Source of the DNA: Beaufortia kweichowensis
Taxonomy: Eukaryota > Chordata > Actinopteri > Cypriniformes > Gastromyzontidae
Assembly: GCA_019155185.1 (NCBI GenBank)
Contig: CM032803.1
Location: 1,672,001 to 1,736,000 of the forward strand
Reading direction: 5' to 3'
Length of the DNA: 64,000 nucleotides
Below, piece by piece: positions 1 to 12,205 of the stretch. The translations under genes and the position numbers were made by a program. Under the pieces are notes generated by a model. That model had not been told where the DNA came from and ran no database searches. It worked only from the letters and a program-made list of their open reading frames with translations. Positions within the stretch are counted from its first letter, which is position 1; each line of letters opens with the position of its first letter.

Positions 1-3000
1 TTTTGAGAATAAGTCAGATCATTGGGCGGTGAACAGCCTGATGAAAGATTGACAAATCTTTAACCTCTTCTGCATTTTATATAAGGATGAATACAGTAGA
101 AGGTAACAAATGAACTTTATTAATTGTCTGTTTTGCACTGTGCAGTCAACCATATGTCTCTCTTACGCAGCAAAATGTAAAACAATAAATAGTATTGTAT
201 ATTAGGGATTTTGTTTTTAGTCCCAATTGAAATCTTGCTCTTAATTACTTTATAATATCTCTAACTTCCTGCTTCCAAAGCATCTTTCTAAGTATACTGA
301 CAATTATGCAAAACATTACTGAATACTTTATTTATTGAAAATTTTCATTTTAAGATTTCAATAAACACTGTAAACACTGACCCTTATTTCATGTAGAGGT
401 TATGATTGCCTTTTAAAAGAACTAATGACATGAGATCGAGGTCAGGGATATCTTCAGATATCTTTTGTGTGCAAATAGGTTTACATAAATTTATGCCATT
501 TTTTATGGAAAGAGAGGTTCAAATTTACAGAAAAGTGTTTTAAAATAGGTCACTGTTAGGTTGAAATTTTTGTAAATGTTTCTGTTTTTATTTAGAGATC
601 TTTAGTGATATTCCATTGGGGTTAGGCCTTTTTATATCCGACAACCTACATGTTTTATTTAAATAATTGCAAATGTTGTTCACGGGCAGAAATCCAGTTG
701 AACGCTCATAGCTTGGAAAAGCTCATAGTATTTGGCCTCTTCTGTTTTCTTTTATTACCCCATTGTGATTTATTATGCTTTGTGTCTACTTTCTTATTTA
801 TTCGAAATAGCCTTTTTGCCATTTTCATTCAGAGTTTGTAGAGGCCAGGAAATGATGTGGAACAGGATTGTGCAACGTTGCGAATCAGAATCAAACTTAT
901 GTCGTTTGCGTGAGCGTCAAGCTAAATGTATTGGAGCATGTAGGTCACCACTTTAAATAAAAGAACAATCTTTAAAGGAATAGTGTTTTAAAATGTCCTG
1001 TTTTCTATGAAGAATTAGATGTATTATTTTTTCTTGTTTTTGCTAGCGTTGATAATTGCTTTTATTGGCTCCTGTGGTGCATCTGTGATTTTTATAATAA
1101 GATGAAATGAAAATGGTTGTGATCTAAGATATGATAAGATATCTAAGATTGTGTATCAACACAATGTGTTGTGCAGGTTTAACTTGTAAACTTTGTTTTA
1201 AACTTATTGTAAACTTCTAAAAAGAAAATGGTTTAGAAAGTGGTTTCTTTCAATAAATGAATATAATATATTCTATTTCTAGCTGTACTGCAAAATACAC
1301 AAGAAACTGTATTTGTCACGTACATGTAAGCAATCTCTTGGTGCAGAAGCCAATGCAGAAGAAAATGTTAATAAATAATTTAAATAATAGAAAAACAGTG
1401 GACATTCTTTGTACAGATGGTATTACGGTGCAATCAGTATGCAAGGACATTGTAAACTTAAAGCTAGTCGTAGTCTGAAGGCCATAGATTTTTGGGGATT
1501 CTTAATCTTAAGGGTCCTTTGGCAGGAATGTCTGATAAACCATGAAATGAAATCCAGAACAGCAGAGAGAGAGTGTGAAATCAAAAGCAACCTATTGGCA
1601 AACCATGAATTCTGTCCTCAATCCACTTCATTTCTACTTGCGACATGCCGCTTCTACAGTTTCAATGATCACTTAAGGATTTCCTTGGCTTGCTTTGCCA
1701 AACAGCTTCTGTCAATTGTATTAATAAAGTAAATGGTTTTATAACTATACATGTGTATTTACAGTAATAATTTTTGTGTAGTTTTAGAGAAAAATGTTGT
1801 GCTCTTGTGCATGTTAGATATCTCTGATGTTTAATGTTTGAAAGGACTGTAATTATATATTGTATACTATATATTGTATTATATATATTATACTGTATAT
1901 TGTAAAGGGCCTAACTAGACAGCATCTTCAGACATTATTGGTATGCTAATAGCAATGCCCTGCAGTTCTTTGAAGTCAAAATGCAATTTGGATGTTTAAA
2001 GAAATATCTGACAGTTGTGTCTTTTTGACTCATGAAATAAGTAAAGCCTGAAGCTTGAGTTAAACCTTTTAAGTGCAGTCTAAGACCGTGTATATTTAAA
2101 AGGCAAGCAGATACTTTTCACAACAAAAAAACTTTTAAATTTAAAGGATTACCATGATAAAATACACTTGAGTTATAGCCCAGACTGTCTTAAACAGCTC
2201 GGTTACCATTTATGTGTTTATATATCAGAACAATACTACTGCAAAGGCATTTCAGCGTTTTTGCCAACTTCAGAAGTTCACGCTAGCTCGTCATTAGTTA
2301 AATAAACTATCAATAGCATTTCTCACAGCTTAAGATACATTTACATGTGAAATTGCCTTTTTCACAGTGTCGCTAATACAAGTCTTTACCAGAGGAGTAA
2401 TTATGTAAATTGAGGTAATGAGAAGATGGGATGATATTTCTGCCCTAAAAAAAAAAATTTAAGTTGTATAAGACATTCAGTAGCATAGAAGCCCAATGGG
2501 AATTTCTATCATGTGAAGCAAAGGAAATCTGCATTTATAACTGACATCTACACAGCCCAAGGATATGGCAACCTTGGCAAAGAGTCCGTTTGCCAGAATG
2601 GAGAGAGACTTGTGAAAGTCAAACACCTACTTATGAGACGAAGGTGTTTGCCAGCTGACATGAAAAATCTGGTGCCTGGCCTAAGGGCAGGGCGGGGTGT
2701 TGATAGTAAAAGCCGGGAGAGTTTGGATTTTTTCCTGGATCCCGCGGCGCTCGGCGTGAGGAGCTTAACTACACGAGCTTGGACATTCACTGTGACCTTT
2801 GGACATTGGTTATGAAGAAAAGACATATTTAATATTTAGGCTTGCATCAGTGTGGTACAGCATGCATATGTATGTAGTTCTTCGATGTCAGTTTTTACTT
2901 TTCCTTATATGCAAAGACAACTGGTGCGAGTGATAAATTCATAGACTGATTAAGATTATCAATGTGACTCTTTTAACTCTGAGCATCTGGACTAGACTGA

Positions 3001-5360
3001 TACTGCAAATTGCTCTCAACAAATGATGCAAGTTGGTGTGGGATTACAGATTTACCAAACCAAAGGTGACGGTAAGACCTTTTAAAAAAGTTTTTATTTT
3101 TAAAAAGTTGGAGAAATGTTGTACAGCTCATCTAAAACCTGGGAACTTGCTGTCCTAATAGTTAGGCAGTGTTTAATGTTTTAGACATATATGTAATAAG
3201 TCAAGAGGCAGGTGTGATAAAACTCAATAAAGTCAATTTTCTATTTTCAACTATACATGCCTAATTAAAAAGACCAAATTACCCTCCACTCATGTGACAT
3301 TAAATTAAGGGTGGATTGCAGTAAAACTTAATATAATCTTCTTTTTTTAAAAGAGTAATACCTGCATTAAAATGATTTAATGAGAAGCGCTTAGTCTCTG
3401 GCCTAATCTTGCTTTGAGAATATATTAGAATTGCCCCCTAGCCTATATACTTTGTGTTTTTATAAATACAATTAGCACATCTGTCTATTGGCAGTGACAT
3501 CTTTTTATTAAGGTGCATTTGGGGAAAACAAGTAACTTACATTTGGTAAAACATTTAAAGCGAAATAGTATGTGATTGCTCACCGAGGGCTTTTGGAGTT
3601 GATAAAATGTCAAGGCTGCTATTTTCTTTCCTTTTTACCACGTTCGCAATGCTAGATGATACACAGACAAAAGCGGTTCCTTCTATCCAGGTTTTTGAAA
3701 CGGTTGACTTTTTCAGACATTAAAGATTTTCATTTCTCAGAAAACTAAGTGGGAGAAAATGGTTTTGCCTAGATAATTTCTGAGATTTGCTATTTCTGGT
3801 GCTCTGAATGGCATTAATATTTAATCACATTATGAATTGGGAAAAGAATACAATTACCAAAGTAAATACACCTGTCCCACCATGCAAGAAATTGCAAAAA
3901 TCCCACAGCGCACAGCTTTCTTCCCTCAAGGTGAGGAGCGGGAACGTGCCAACGTAAAGATTTGCATCACTGTAATTCTTGACTTATTTGCTTTTAAGCA
4001 TGCAAGTTCAAAGATTTTCCTGTGAGACTGAATCAGTGTCGTCCCTCGTCATTTTGCTTGCATTAGAAATCTAATACAATTAACAGACCTTGGGAACCGG
4101 CTGTATCTATACCTGCACTCGACTGCTCTTATCTCTCAGGCCTATTACTTTTGAAGAACTAAGGGATATAATAGAGAAATGTAATTTAAAAACTCTTTTA
4201 ATTAAATCATTCTGCCTCAATGCCAATTAGACCCGATTAATTCAATAAAAAGTCATGTCTCCGTTTGAATGCCTTTATTTATTAGGTTAGTGAAAGATAC
4301 TTTTAATCGGTCCAGTAAATTTTGTCTTGATCTCACTTGGATCTAAGATGAGATGTTTGCTTTTTACCTTTACATAAAGGAAACAAATATATTTCCCATC
4401 AGTTTTTGTAAGATTGTTATTAGAAAATTGAATCTACAATCAGTTTATTTTTCTATTCTGCATACAGAAGAGAAACAAAACAACATATTCTGAGGTTAAT
4501 ATGTTCAGTTTTGTTGGCCAGGGATGAGTGCTTTATCTATGTGTTCTTGCCCTTCATCTCATGACCAGGTGACACCAGGCAAGACCTTTAGAAAGAGGAT
4601 CATATTGTGGCGAGATCCATTGGCAGTGTGTGTGGGTGTCTTTTGTGGATCTTTGACAGAAGAAACCTTGGCAATAGAAAAGAGAAGATGCGAAGGTTCT
4701 TGTCTTTGATGGTGTTGAGTAGGAGAGCACAGTTTCATCATGAGCAAATGAAACTCGTTTAGAATAAGACGTGGGAAACCAGTGTCTCATTTTTTTCGTG
4801 GAAAGTTAGCATTGTTTAATACATTCATGAATACTTTTGTGAAGTTTTACAAAAATGTGGCAAGTAGCAGACGGATTTCTCAGAAACGGCATGGTTGTGT
4901 TCCCATTAATTAACAACACAAGCCTGCGGTTCACTTAATGGTGCACAAAACAACCGGGAATATTGTGACGATAGGCTTGATGAAACTGAAAAATATCATT
5001 ACAGCATACCAAGGTGACAACCTCCTGTTCACAGTGTTAGGTTCACAGTTCTGCCTATTTGTCTGATTGGAAACGAGGAATTCATAGTACAGTAAATCAC
5101 ACTTTTTTGCAATCAGAAATAATTGGTGTGTCACACACTGTACAGTATGTAGTGATGAGTTACACAGTTAGACAAATCTTATACATAGAGATCTGTTTAA
5201 GATGTACTTTTTTCAATTACGTCTAATGGCTGTTTTCTTTGGTTTTACTGAAGAGAGTTCTCCTTCTGTGCTGGTGTTTGTTTATCATCATGGTCCGGAA
5301 AGCCTCCCTCTGCTGTCTGGAATGCTGTTTCCTTTGAATCTGTACCTTGTTGACAGATTC
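1..5360. other. AT-rich intergenic region, no gene recognised
   Basis: No convincing coding exon is visible; the open frames are short and mostly rely on non-ATG starts. AATAAA-type poly(A) signals on the + strand lie at 956-961, 1252-1257, 1723-1728 and 3226-3231. The first few kilobases could therefore be the long 3' UTR or downstream flank of a + strand gene outside the window. In mammals pcdh19 lies beside tnmd, but nothing here identifies it. A less AT-rich stretch is at about 2660-2780. A small AT microsatellite is at about 1850-1905. Confidence 0.5.
3023..3071 (+). CDS. Possible first coding exon of tnmd (phase-compatible, unproven)
   Basis: The ATG at 3023 opens 16 codons plus one base and ends at a good donor (GACG|GTAAGA). 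The leftover base plus the two leading bases of the firm exon 2 at 14792 make a glycine codon, so the phase fits. There is an in-frame stop upstream. Tenomodulin first exons are short, so the length is right. However, the predicted residues (MMQVGVGLQIYQTKGD) do not resemble the known N-terminus, and a phase match arises by chance one time in three. The real exon 1 may lie elsewhere in 1-14791 or before the window. Confidence 0.2.
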
Positions 5361-5366
5361 ACAAAT

Positions 5367-7735
5367 GATTTGAAAATTTTTTTAATATTAATGTTATTTT
5401 TAAAAATGCCTAAAATAAAAAGTATTGTAATTTTTTTATACAAAATTAAAATATTTAAAACTTCAAAAATTGAAGTTCAGAAAAACTTTAATATTAATGT
5501 TATTTTTTTAAAATGCCTAAAATAAAAAATATTGTAATTTTTTTAAAATAAAAAAATAAAATATCTAAAACTTCAAAAATTGAAGTTCAGAAAAAAATGT
5601 AATATTAATGTTATTTTTTAAAAATGCCTAAAATAAAAAAAAATTTTATGAAAAATGAAAATATCTAAAACTTAAAAAATTGAAGTTCCGAAAAAAATGT
5701 AATATTAATGTTATTTTTTAAAAATGCCTAAAATAAAAAATATTGTAATTTTTATGAAAAATGAAAATATCTAAAACTTGAAAAATTGAAGTTCAGAAAA
5801 ACTTTAATATTAATGTTATTTTTAAAAATGCCTAAAATAAAAAATATAGTAATTTTTTTATACAAAATTCAAATATTTAAAACTTCAAAAATTGAAGTTC
5901 AGAAAAACTTTAATATTAATGTTATTTTTTTAAAATGCCTAAAATAAAAAAAATATTGTTTTTTTTTGAAATTAAAATATTTTAAAAATTGAAGTTCAGA
6001 AAAAAATAAAATATCTAAATGCCTAAAATAAAAAAATTATTATTTTTTAGTTGAAAAAAAAAAATATCTAAAACTTGAAAAATTAGTTCAGAAAAAATGT
6101 TTATATTAATGTTTTTTTAAAATGCCTAAAATAAAAAAATTGTATTTATGAAAATGAAAATATCTAAAACTTGAAAAATTGAAGTTCAGAAAAATGTTAA
6201 TATTAATGTTATTTTTAAAAATGCCTAAAATAAAAAAATATTGTAATTTTTTTATACAAAATTCAAATATTTAAAACTTCAAAAATTGAAGTTCAGAAAA
6301 ACTTTAATATTAATGTTATTTTTTTAAAATGCCTAAAATAAAAAATATTGTAATTTTTTTAAAATAAAAAAATAAAATATCTAAAACTTCAAAAATTGAA
6401 GTTCAGAAAAAAATGTAATATTAATGTTATTTTTTAAAAATGCCTAAAATAAAAAATTTTTTTATGAAAAATGAAAATATCTAAAACTTAAAAAATTGAA
6501 GTTCCGAAAAAAATGTAATATTAATGTTATTTTTTAAAAATGCCTAAAATAAAAAAAATTTTTATGAAAAATGAAAATATCTAAAACTTCAAAAATTGAA
6601 GTTCAGAAAAACTTTAATATTAATGTTATTTTTTTAAAAAAATGCCTAAAATAAAAAAAAAATATTTTTATTGAAAAATGAAAATATCTAAAACTTGAAA
6701 AATTGAAGTTCAGAAAAATGTTAATATTAATGTTATTTTTTAAAAAATGCCTAAAATAAAAAATATTGTATTTTTTATAAAAAATGAAAATATCTAAAAC
6801 TTGAAAAATTGAAGTTCAGAAAAATTTTAATATTAATGTTATTTTTTAAAAATGCCTAAAATAAAAATAAAAACATTGAAAAATATCTAAAACTTTGAAA
6901 AATTTAAAGAAAAAAAAATAAAATATCTAAAACTAAAAAAAAAAAATTGAAGTTCAAAAAAACTTTAATATTAATGTTATTTTTTAAAAATGTATAAAAT
7001 AAAAAACATTGTAATTTTTTATTAATGTTTTTTAAAAAATAAAAAAAATATCTATTTAAACTTAACAAATTGAAGTTCAGAAAAAAATGTAATATTAATG
7101 TTATTGTTTTTTTTTTAAAATGCCTAAAAAATAAAAATATTAATGTTAATTTTTTTTTATGAAAAATGAAAATATCTAAAACTTGAAAAATTGAAGTTCA
7201 GAAAAATGTTAATATTAATGTTATTTTAAAAAAAATGCCTAAAATAAAAAATATTGTATTTTTTATAAAAATGAAAATATCTAAAACTTGAAAAATTGAA
7301 GTTCAGAAAAATGTTAATATTAATGTTATTTTTAAACAATGCCTAAAATAAAAAAATATTGTTATTTTTTTTGTAAAAAATTAAAATATCTAAAACTTGA
7401 AAAATTGAAGTTCAGAAAATTTTCAATATTAATGTTTTTTTTAAATGCCTAAAATAAAATTAAAAAAAAAAAAATTTATTTTAAAAAATACAATATCTAA
7501 AACTTAAAAAATTGAAGTTCAGAAAAACTTTAATATTAATGTTATCTTTTAAAAATGCCTAAAATAAAAATATTTTTTTTTTTATAAAAAATTAAAATAT
7601 CTAAAACTTAAAACATTTAAGTTCAGAAAAATTATGCCTAAAATAAAAATAATGTTATTTTTTTAAAAAATTAAAATAAAAATTTAAATATCTAAAAGTT
7701 TTAAAAAACGTTAATATTAATGTTATGTTTTAAAT
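5367..7735. repeat. AT-rich tandem satellite, about 22 units of 98-110 bp
   Basis: Each unit holds the ordered blocks TTAATATTAATGTTATTTTT, AAATGCCTAAAATAAAAAAT, ATGAAAATATCTAAAACTTG and AAAATTGAAGTTCAGAAAAA. The block TGAAGTTCAG recurs at 5471, 5581, 5681 (as TTCCG), 5787 and so on, giving unit lengths near 100-110 bp. There is higher-order structure: about 160 bp starting at 5471 recurs almost exactly at 6287, 816 bp later. Open frames inside this block are artefacts of its composition. Confidence 0.93.
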
Positions 7736-7745
7736 GCCCAAAAAA

Positions 7746-8108
7746 ATGTGCTTCTAAAACAAGCACCATTGTGCTTCACAAGCAAGTAGGCCTTGTAAAA
7801 TATTCAAGGGAAAGAGTAATATTTTAAAAATGAAGTACTTCAGTTCTTAAGACAGGACCACAGCAGTGAATGTCCCCGGTCAAACGTGCAATGAGATAAG
7901 GTATGCATATGCCTCAAATCTCTTCTCACATCTTTTATTGAGGTTAACAGCGAAAAGAAGGATTTAGTATGTAACTCGTGAGCAGAATATCGCTTGCGGT
8001 GAAGGGAAGTGGTCATTTATATGTTCTTTTCAAAGTGATTTAGGTCGTCTTTGCCTTTGAGAAATATTTCAACTGAATCTATAGGTACAGCTTTTATCCA
8101 TTATCCAC
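7746..8108. repeat. Unique segment, copy 1 of a local direct duplication
   Basis: This follows the satellite and contains unique blocks that recur in the same order downstream. They are at 7917-7948, 7958-7975, 7995-8034, 8035-8048, 8056-8082 and 8092-8108. No coding function is seen. Confidence 0.85.
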
Positions 8109-8620
8109 AATCTCTTCTCACATCTTCTTTATTGAGGTTAACGCTGATTTGTTAGTCAATATTGGGATGTGATCTAAGATTCATGTCTTGAAGATAAATA
8201 TTTTTTATTTTAGGCATTTTTAAAAGGATTTAGTATGTAACATTAATATTGAAAATTTTCTGAGGAGAATATACAATATTTTTATTTTAATTTTGCGGTG
8301 AAGGGAAGTGGTCATTTATATGTTCTTTTCAAATATTAACATTTTTCTGTGATTTAGGTCGTAAAAATACAATATTTTATTTTTTGCATTTTTTGAGAAA
8401 TAATTTCAACTGAATCTATCAAGGTAGATATTTTCATTTTTTATCCATTATCCACAGCTTAACATTAATATTACAGGCCTCAGAGCTATGATTTAATAAA
8501 AGCACATCTTCTGTACTGAAATATTTTTCAAGTTTTATACTTTTGGTTTCACAATATTTTTGATTTTGTTTAAAAATAACATCAATATTGGGATGTGATC
8601 TAAGATTCATGTCTTGAAGA
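8109..8620. repeat. Mosaic copy 2: unique blocks interleaved with inverted satellite pieces
   Basis: The unique blocks of copy 1 recur at 8109-8142, 8224-8241, 8294-8333 (40 of 40 bases), 8349-8362, 8392-8419 and 8439-8455. The stretches between them are replaced by reverse-complement satellite: 8195-8223, 8242-8293, 8334-8348, 8363-8391, 8420-8438 and 8456-8474. A 39-bp block at 8156-8194 recurs at 8582-8620. The satellite piece at 8242 matches a variant unit near 7415. Confidence 0.85.
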
Positions 8621-10480
8621 AAACTTTGTGCTTTTGATACTTTTACTTTTATTTGATAAAGATGTTCTCTGAGAATGAATTATTTAATATGGTTCAGAAT
8701 TCTAAATGCGAGCTTGCAAAGTCAATTGCTCACTATGAAAAGATGGGAAACCACTTGTGAAATCTCTTGCTGGGCTCAACTCTGTTTTTCTTTTCTTCTG
8801 TTAACCTGAAACCCTAGACATTTTTCAGATGTGCATGTGTTGCCTACTAAGTTGTAATGGCCACATTATAGACGGCTATAGTAAAATAGCAGTTTTCATA
8901 CTCTATGAATGTGTTGCCTACCGATGTAAGATATAATCTGAAATATCAATTACTCTTATGGCGAATCACAGCAGTCTAATCTCAGATGATGGGTTTAATA
9001 TGTGACATCTGCTTGTGTACAGAAGGAATAGTTAAGGTTTTAAGTTTTTCCATTCCATCTGAAAGAGAAGCCCTCCCTCTTGAGCAAAATCCTAAATTAC
9101 CAAAGGAGTAAAAGTTTGACTCTTTGGCTGCCAGTGAGAAGATCTTCTACTCTGTGTGGGTGAAAGTTTCCAAAGGAGATTATTTTGCTCCAGCTGCAGT
9201 TATGGAGAGTAACTCTTATTCCACCAGTCAACAAGTCCTTTGCAAAGATGTAAGTCTCATGTGTTTTATATATATATATTTTTTATATATTTATTAGAAT
9301 GTTAAAATTAAATTAACGTAAGTTAGCTTTCATTGAAATGATATTCCTCACTTTAATTGATGTACTGTATGGAAAATAACAAAAGAAAATATCATTTTTT
9401 GCTTTCAAAATACTGAAAATGATCTGTGAAGTGAATCGGTGAGTTAATTGTGTTAAATTGCTCGAGTCAGAGGTTGTGATATGTGACAGTCACAAAGGGT
9501 AAAAATGTTAATTACAGAGGTTTTTGAGTGTTCAGTTTTTATCTTCCAGCTGAGTGCCACGCTCTGCAAGGCTAGACGTTTAGTAGCGTGCAAATTATTT
9601 CACCTGACTGAAATAATCAAGATCATTTGACTAGCTTTGTATATGCTAAAATACAACAGCTGTGACAAAAATCAAGTGGGTGGACTGCTTTTGAAAAGTA
9701 ATGTAACACAACACTGTATTATTAATATATTCTTCCAGACTAACATAGAGCCAGTGATGATGAATACAGTTTTAAACATGTTCAACAGTCTTATATCTTG
9801 GCGTCTATATAGAGTTTTATATTAATCAGGATCAATATATATTATAGCAGAATTCTTTCTTTCTTTTTCTGTAAAACTATGCATGGTATCTACTCTTTCT
9901 CTACCATCACTTTTTAACATCTCTTTCCTCTCTTGTGTAAATATCTCTTTCTCCTTCCCCTCTGCCCTCCCTTTCACCCATCTGCCTCTCTCATTCTGTC
10001 TTTCTCTTTTCGCCCTCTCTCATCAGCAGGGGGCCCTCGGCTCCTTCATCGCCATAGACTCGTACACAGTCCCGCTACAGCAAAATTGCCTCGCTGATTC
10101 TTAACCTTAAACCGGTTTAATACGCTTTTGCTGGCAGCCGTCTGTATATTTTCAGAACCATTTATATTCTGAGCAGATGGAACTTTGTCCTCCAGTCAAG
10201 TTTCCACTTGATTATGCAACCGCTGGATTGCAGCACTATAACTTTATTGACATTTTAGTTTCATTCTTCTTTAGAGGAATTTCGTGCTTCTTTAATTGTT
10301 TGTACTCTTGTGCCTTGATGGTTTTTACAGGGCATTTATGCAAACTCTTGAGGTGAATATTTATATTTATACTTGTGCATTTTTTGAAGAATACCTGGTT
10401 TGTAGATTTGAGCATGGTACAGTTATTATTGCAGAATGGACACTGAGAGATCGATTAAGAGTCTTTTTTGTATCATTAAC
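8621..10480. other. Non-coding DNA upstream of the duplicated element
   Basis: No gene is recognised. An ATG at 9202 opens 16 codons ending at a strong donor (AAAGAT|GTAAGT, 9249/9250). That is the length expected for a tenomodulin first exon, but it ends in phase 0, whereas exon 2 at 14792 needs phase 1. A long pyrimidine-rich tract ending in CAGCAG at about 9890-10029 looks like a splice acceptor but leads into only about 25 open codons. Confidence 0.5.
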
Positions 10481-10533
10481 ATTAACTAACTATTCATTAT
10501 TATAATCATTAACTAACCAATATTCATTTCATC

Positions 10534-11881
10534 TTAACCTTTTAACTGTCACCCTTCCACAAGTGGAGCACTTAGGTACAGAAGCCCTGAACCGCAACAT
10601 AAAAATAAATCATGGTGAAGAAAAAAAATTGTCCTCATATTCCTTTCTGGAGCCTAAATCTAAATCCTAAAGATTTTCTTCTTTTTTTCTTCCACAATTT
10701 TTTTTCCTCTTTACATTTTTTTTATTTTCAAAACTTTTTTCCTCTTCAAAATTTATTTTCTTAAAATTTTTCTTTCATCTTCATTTTTTTTTTCATCTTT
10801 AAAAATTGTCTTTTCATCTTTAAACAATTTTTTTCTTCAATTTTTTTTTTCTTCAAAAAACATTTTTCAGGAAATTTTTCAAAGGAAAAATTTTTTTGAA
10901 GAGGAAAATCTTTTTTTGAAGATGAATTTTTTTTTTTGAAGAGGATAAAGGGAACAAAATCCAGGAAGGTATATAAAGACAAAATACTTAATGATTATAA
11001 TACTGAATAGTTAGAAATGAATTTTAAAAATATATATTTTATAAAAATATATATATCCAAATATATCCAAATGTTTTTCTTCAAAAAAAAAAAAAATTAC
11101 TCTTTAACATTTTTTTCATCTTCTAAAAAAATTCGGAAAATGAAAAACAAATTGAAGACCACATTTTTTCTAAAAAAAAAATTCTTCAGTTTTATTTTTA
11201 AATTTTTTTCTTTTCATCAAATTTTTTTTCATCTTTAAAAATCTTTCCATCTTCAACAAAAAAACATTTATATTTAACATTTAACATTTTATTTTTTTAC
11301 AAAAATTTTATTCCAAAAAATAATATCCCCTCTTCAAAATTGTGTTTGCATTTTTTAAGAGGGGAAAGATTTTTAAAGAAAAAAAATTTAGATAAAAATT
11401 TTGAGAGGAAAACTTTTGTAGAAAAAATGTTGTCCTTATATTCTTTACTAGAGCCTTTACTAGAGAAATTTTGGAAAATGGAAAAAAAATTTAAGATGAA
11501 AATAATGTGTTCCTCTTCAAAATAGTTTTTTTTTCTTACATTTTTCTTTTCATCTTCAAAAATTTTTTTTCTTCAAAACTTTTATCCCCATTTTATATAA
11601 AAAATGCTTACTTTAAAAGGAAAAAAAGGAGGAAAAATGTTTAAAGAAAAAACATTTGAAGATGGAAAAAAAATTTGGAAGAGGATTTTTTTGGAAGATG
11701 CAAAAATAATAAAAAAAATAAACATAAAAAATAATAAAAAGGGTTAATGTTAATCTTAAAAAAAAAAAATTAAATGTAAAATGAAAATGTAAAAAAATCT
11801 TACATCTAAAATAAAAAAATAGTTCAAATAGTGCATTTTCATGTGTATGCTCAATATGTGCAGTGACAGTTAACAGGTTAA
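10534..11881. mobile_element. piggyBac-like non-autonomous element, copy I
   Basis: TTAA (10534-10537) is followed by the terminal repeat CCTTTTAACTGTCAC. The other end is GTGACAGTTAACAGG followed by TTAA (11878-11881). A TTAA target duplication and ends beginning with CC are typical of piggyBac-type elements. The interior is AT-rich, with many short blocks of GAAGATGAAAA or GAAGAGGAAAA and their reverse complements. No transposase frame is seen. The reverse complement of the right end, CTGCACATATTGAGCATACA, matches the left end of the element at 30675, so they are one family. Confidence 0.75.
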
Positions 11882-12205
11882 GTTTCTTTTGTTATATATC
11901 ACAGTGTCATAATAGACATTAAACTACCACATTGTTGGTTGAGGAACAATGGTGAAATATACAGTTTAATGGTCATTATTAAAAAAATATCTGACAGCAG
12001 AATGTCAAACTGACAGAATCAAGATTCTCCCGCACCGCACTAACACAAGACTAATATTCACTAATATTCATCCTTTGTTAGATAAAATACATTCATACAA
12101 GTCACCACTGCTGTTTCTGCGATATAAGCTTCTCTTTCAGCAAGAGACATTACTAATTGAAGCTAGTTTCTCCACATTCATAATTCTGATTGGCCGTGTC
12201 CTAGA
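11882..12205. repeat. Right flank of element copy I, duplicated at 14163-14485
   Basis: This 324-bp unique-looking segment recurs at 14163-14485 with only a few differences, for example GTTATATATC against GTTATGTATC and GAGACATT against GAGACGTT. At its end (12205/12206) the sequence jumps back into the interior of the element (AAATGAATTTTAAAAATATA, also at about 11016 and 13057). Confidence 0.85.

Noticed and set aside
2513..2826. Overlapping open frames of about 100 codons on both strands
   Set aside because: No recognisable motif, no intron phase link to tnmd, and overlapping opposite frames suggest composition only.
9883..10104. Possible exon after a pyrimidine-rich tract and CAGCAG
   Set aside because: The acceptor looks good, but there is no usable donor before the stop and no family similarity.
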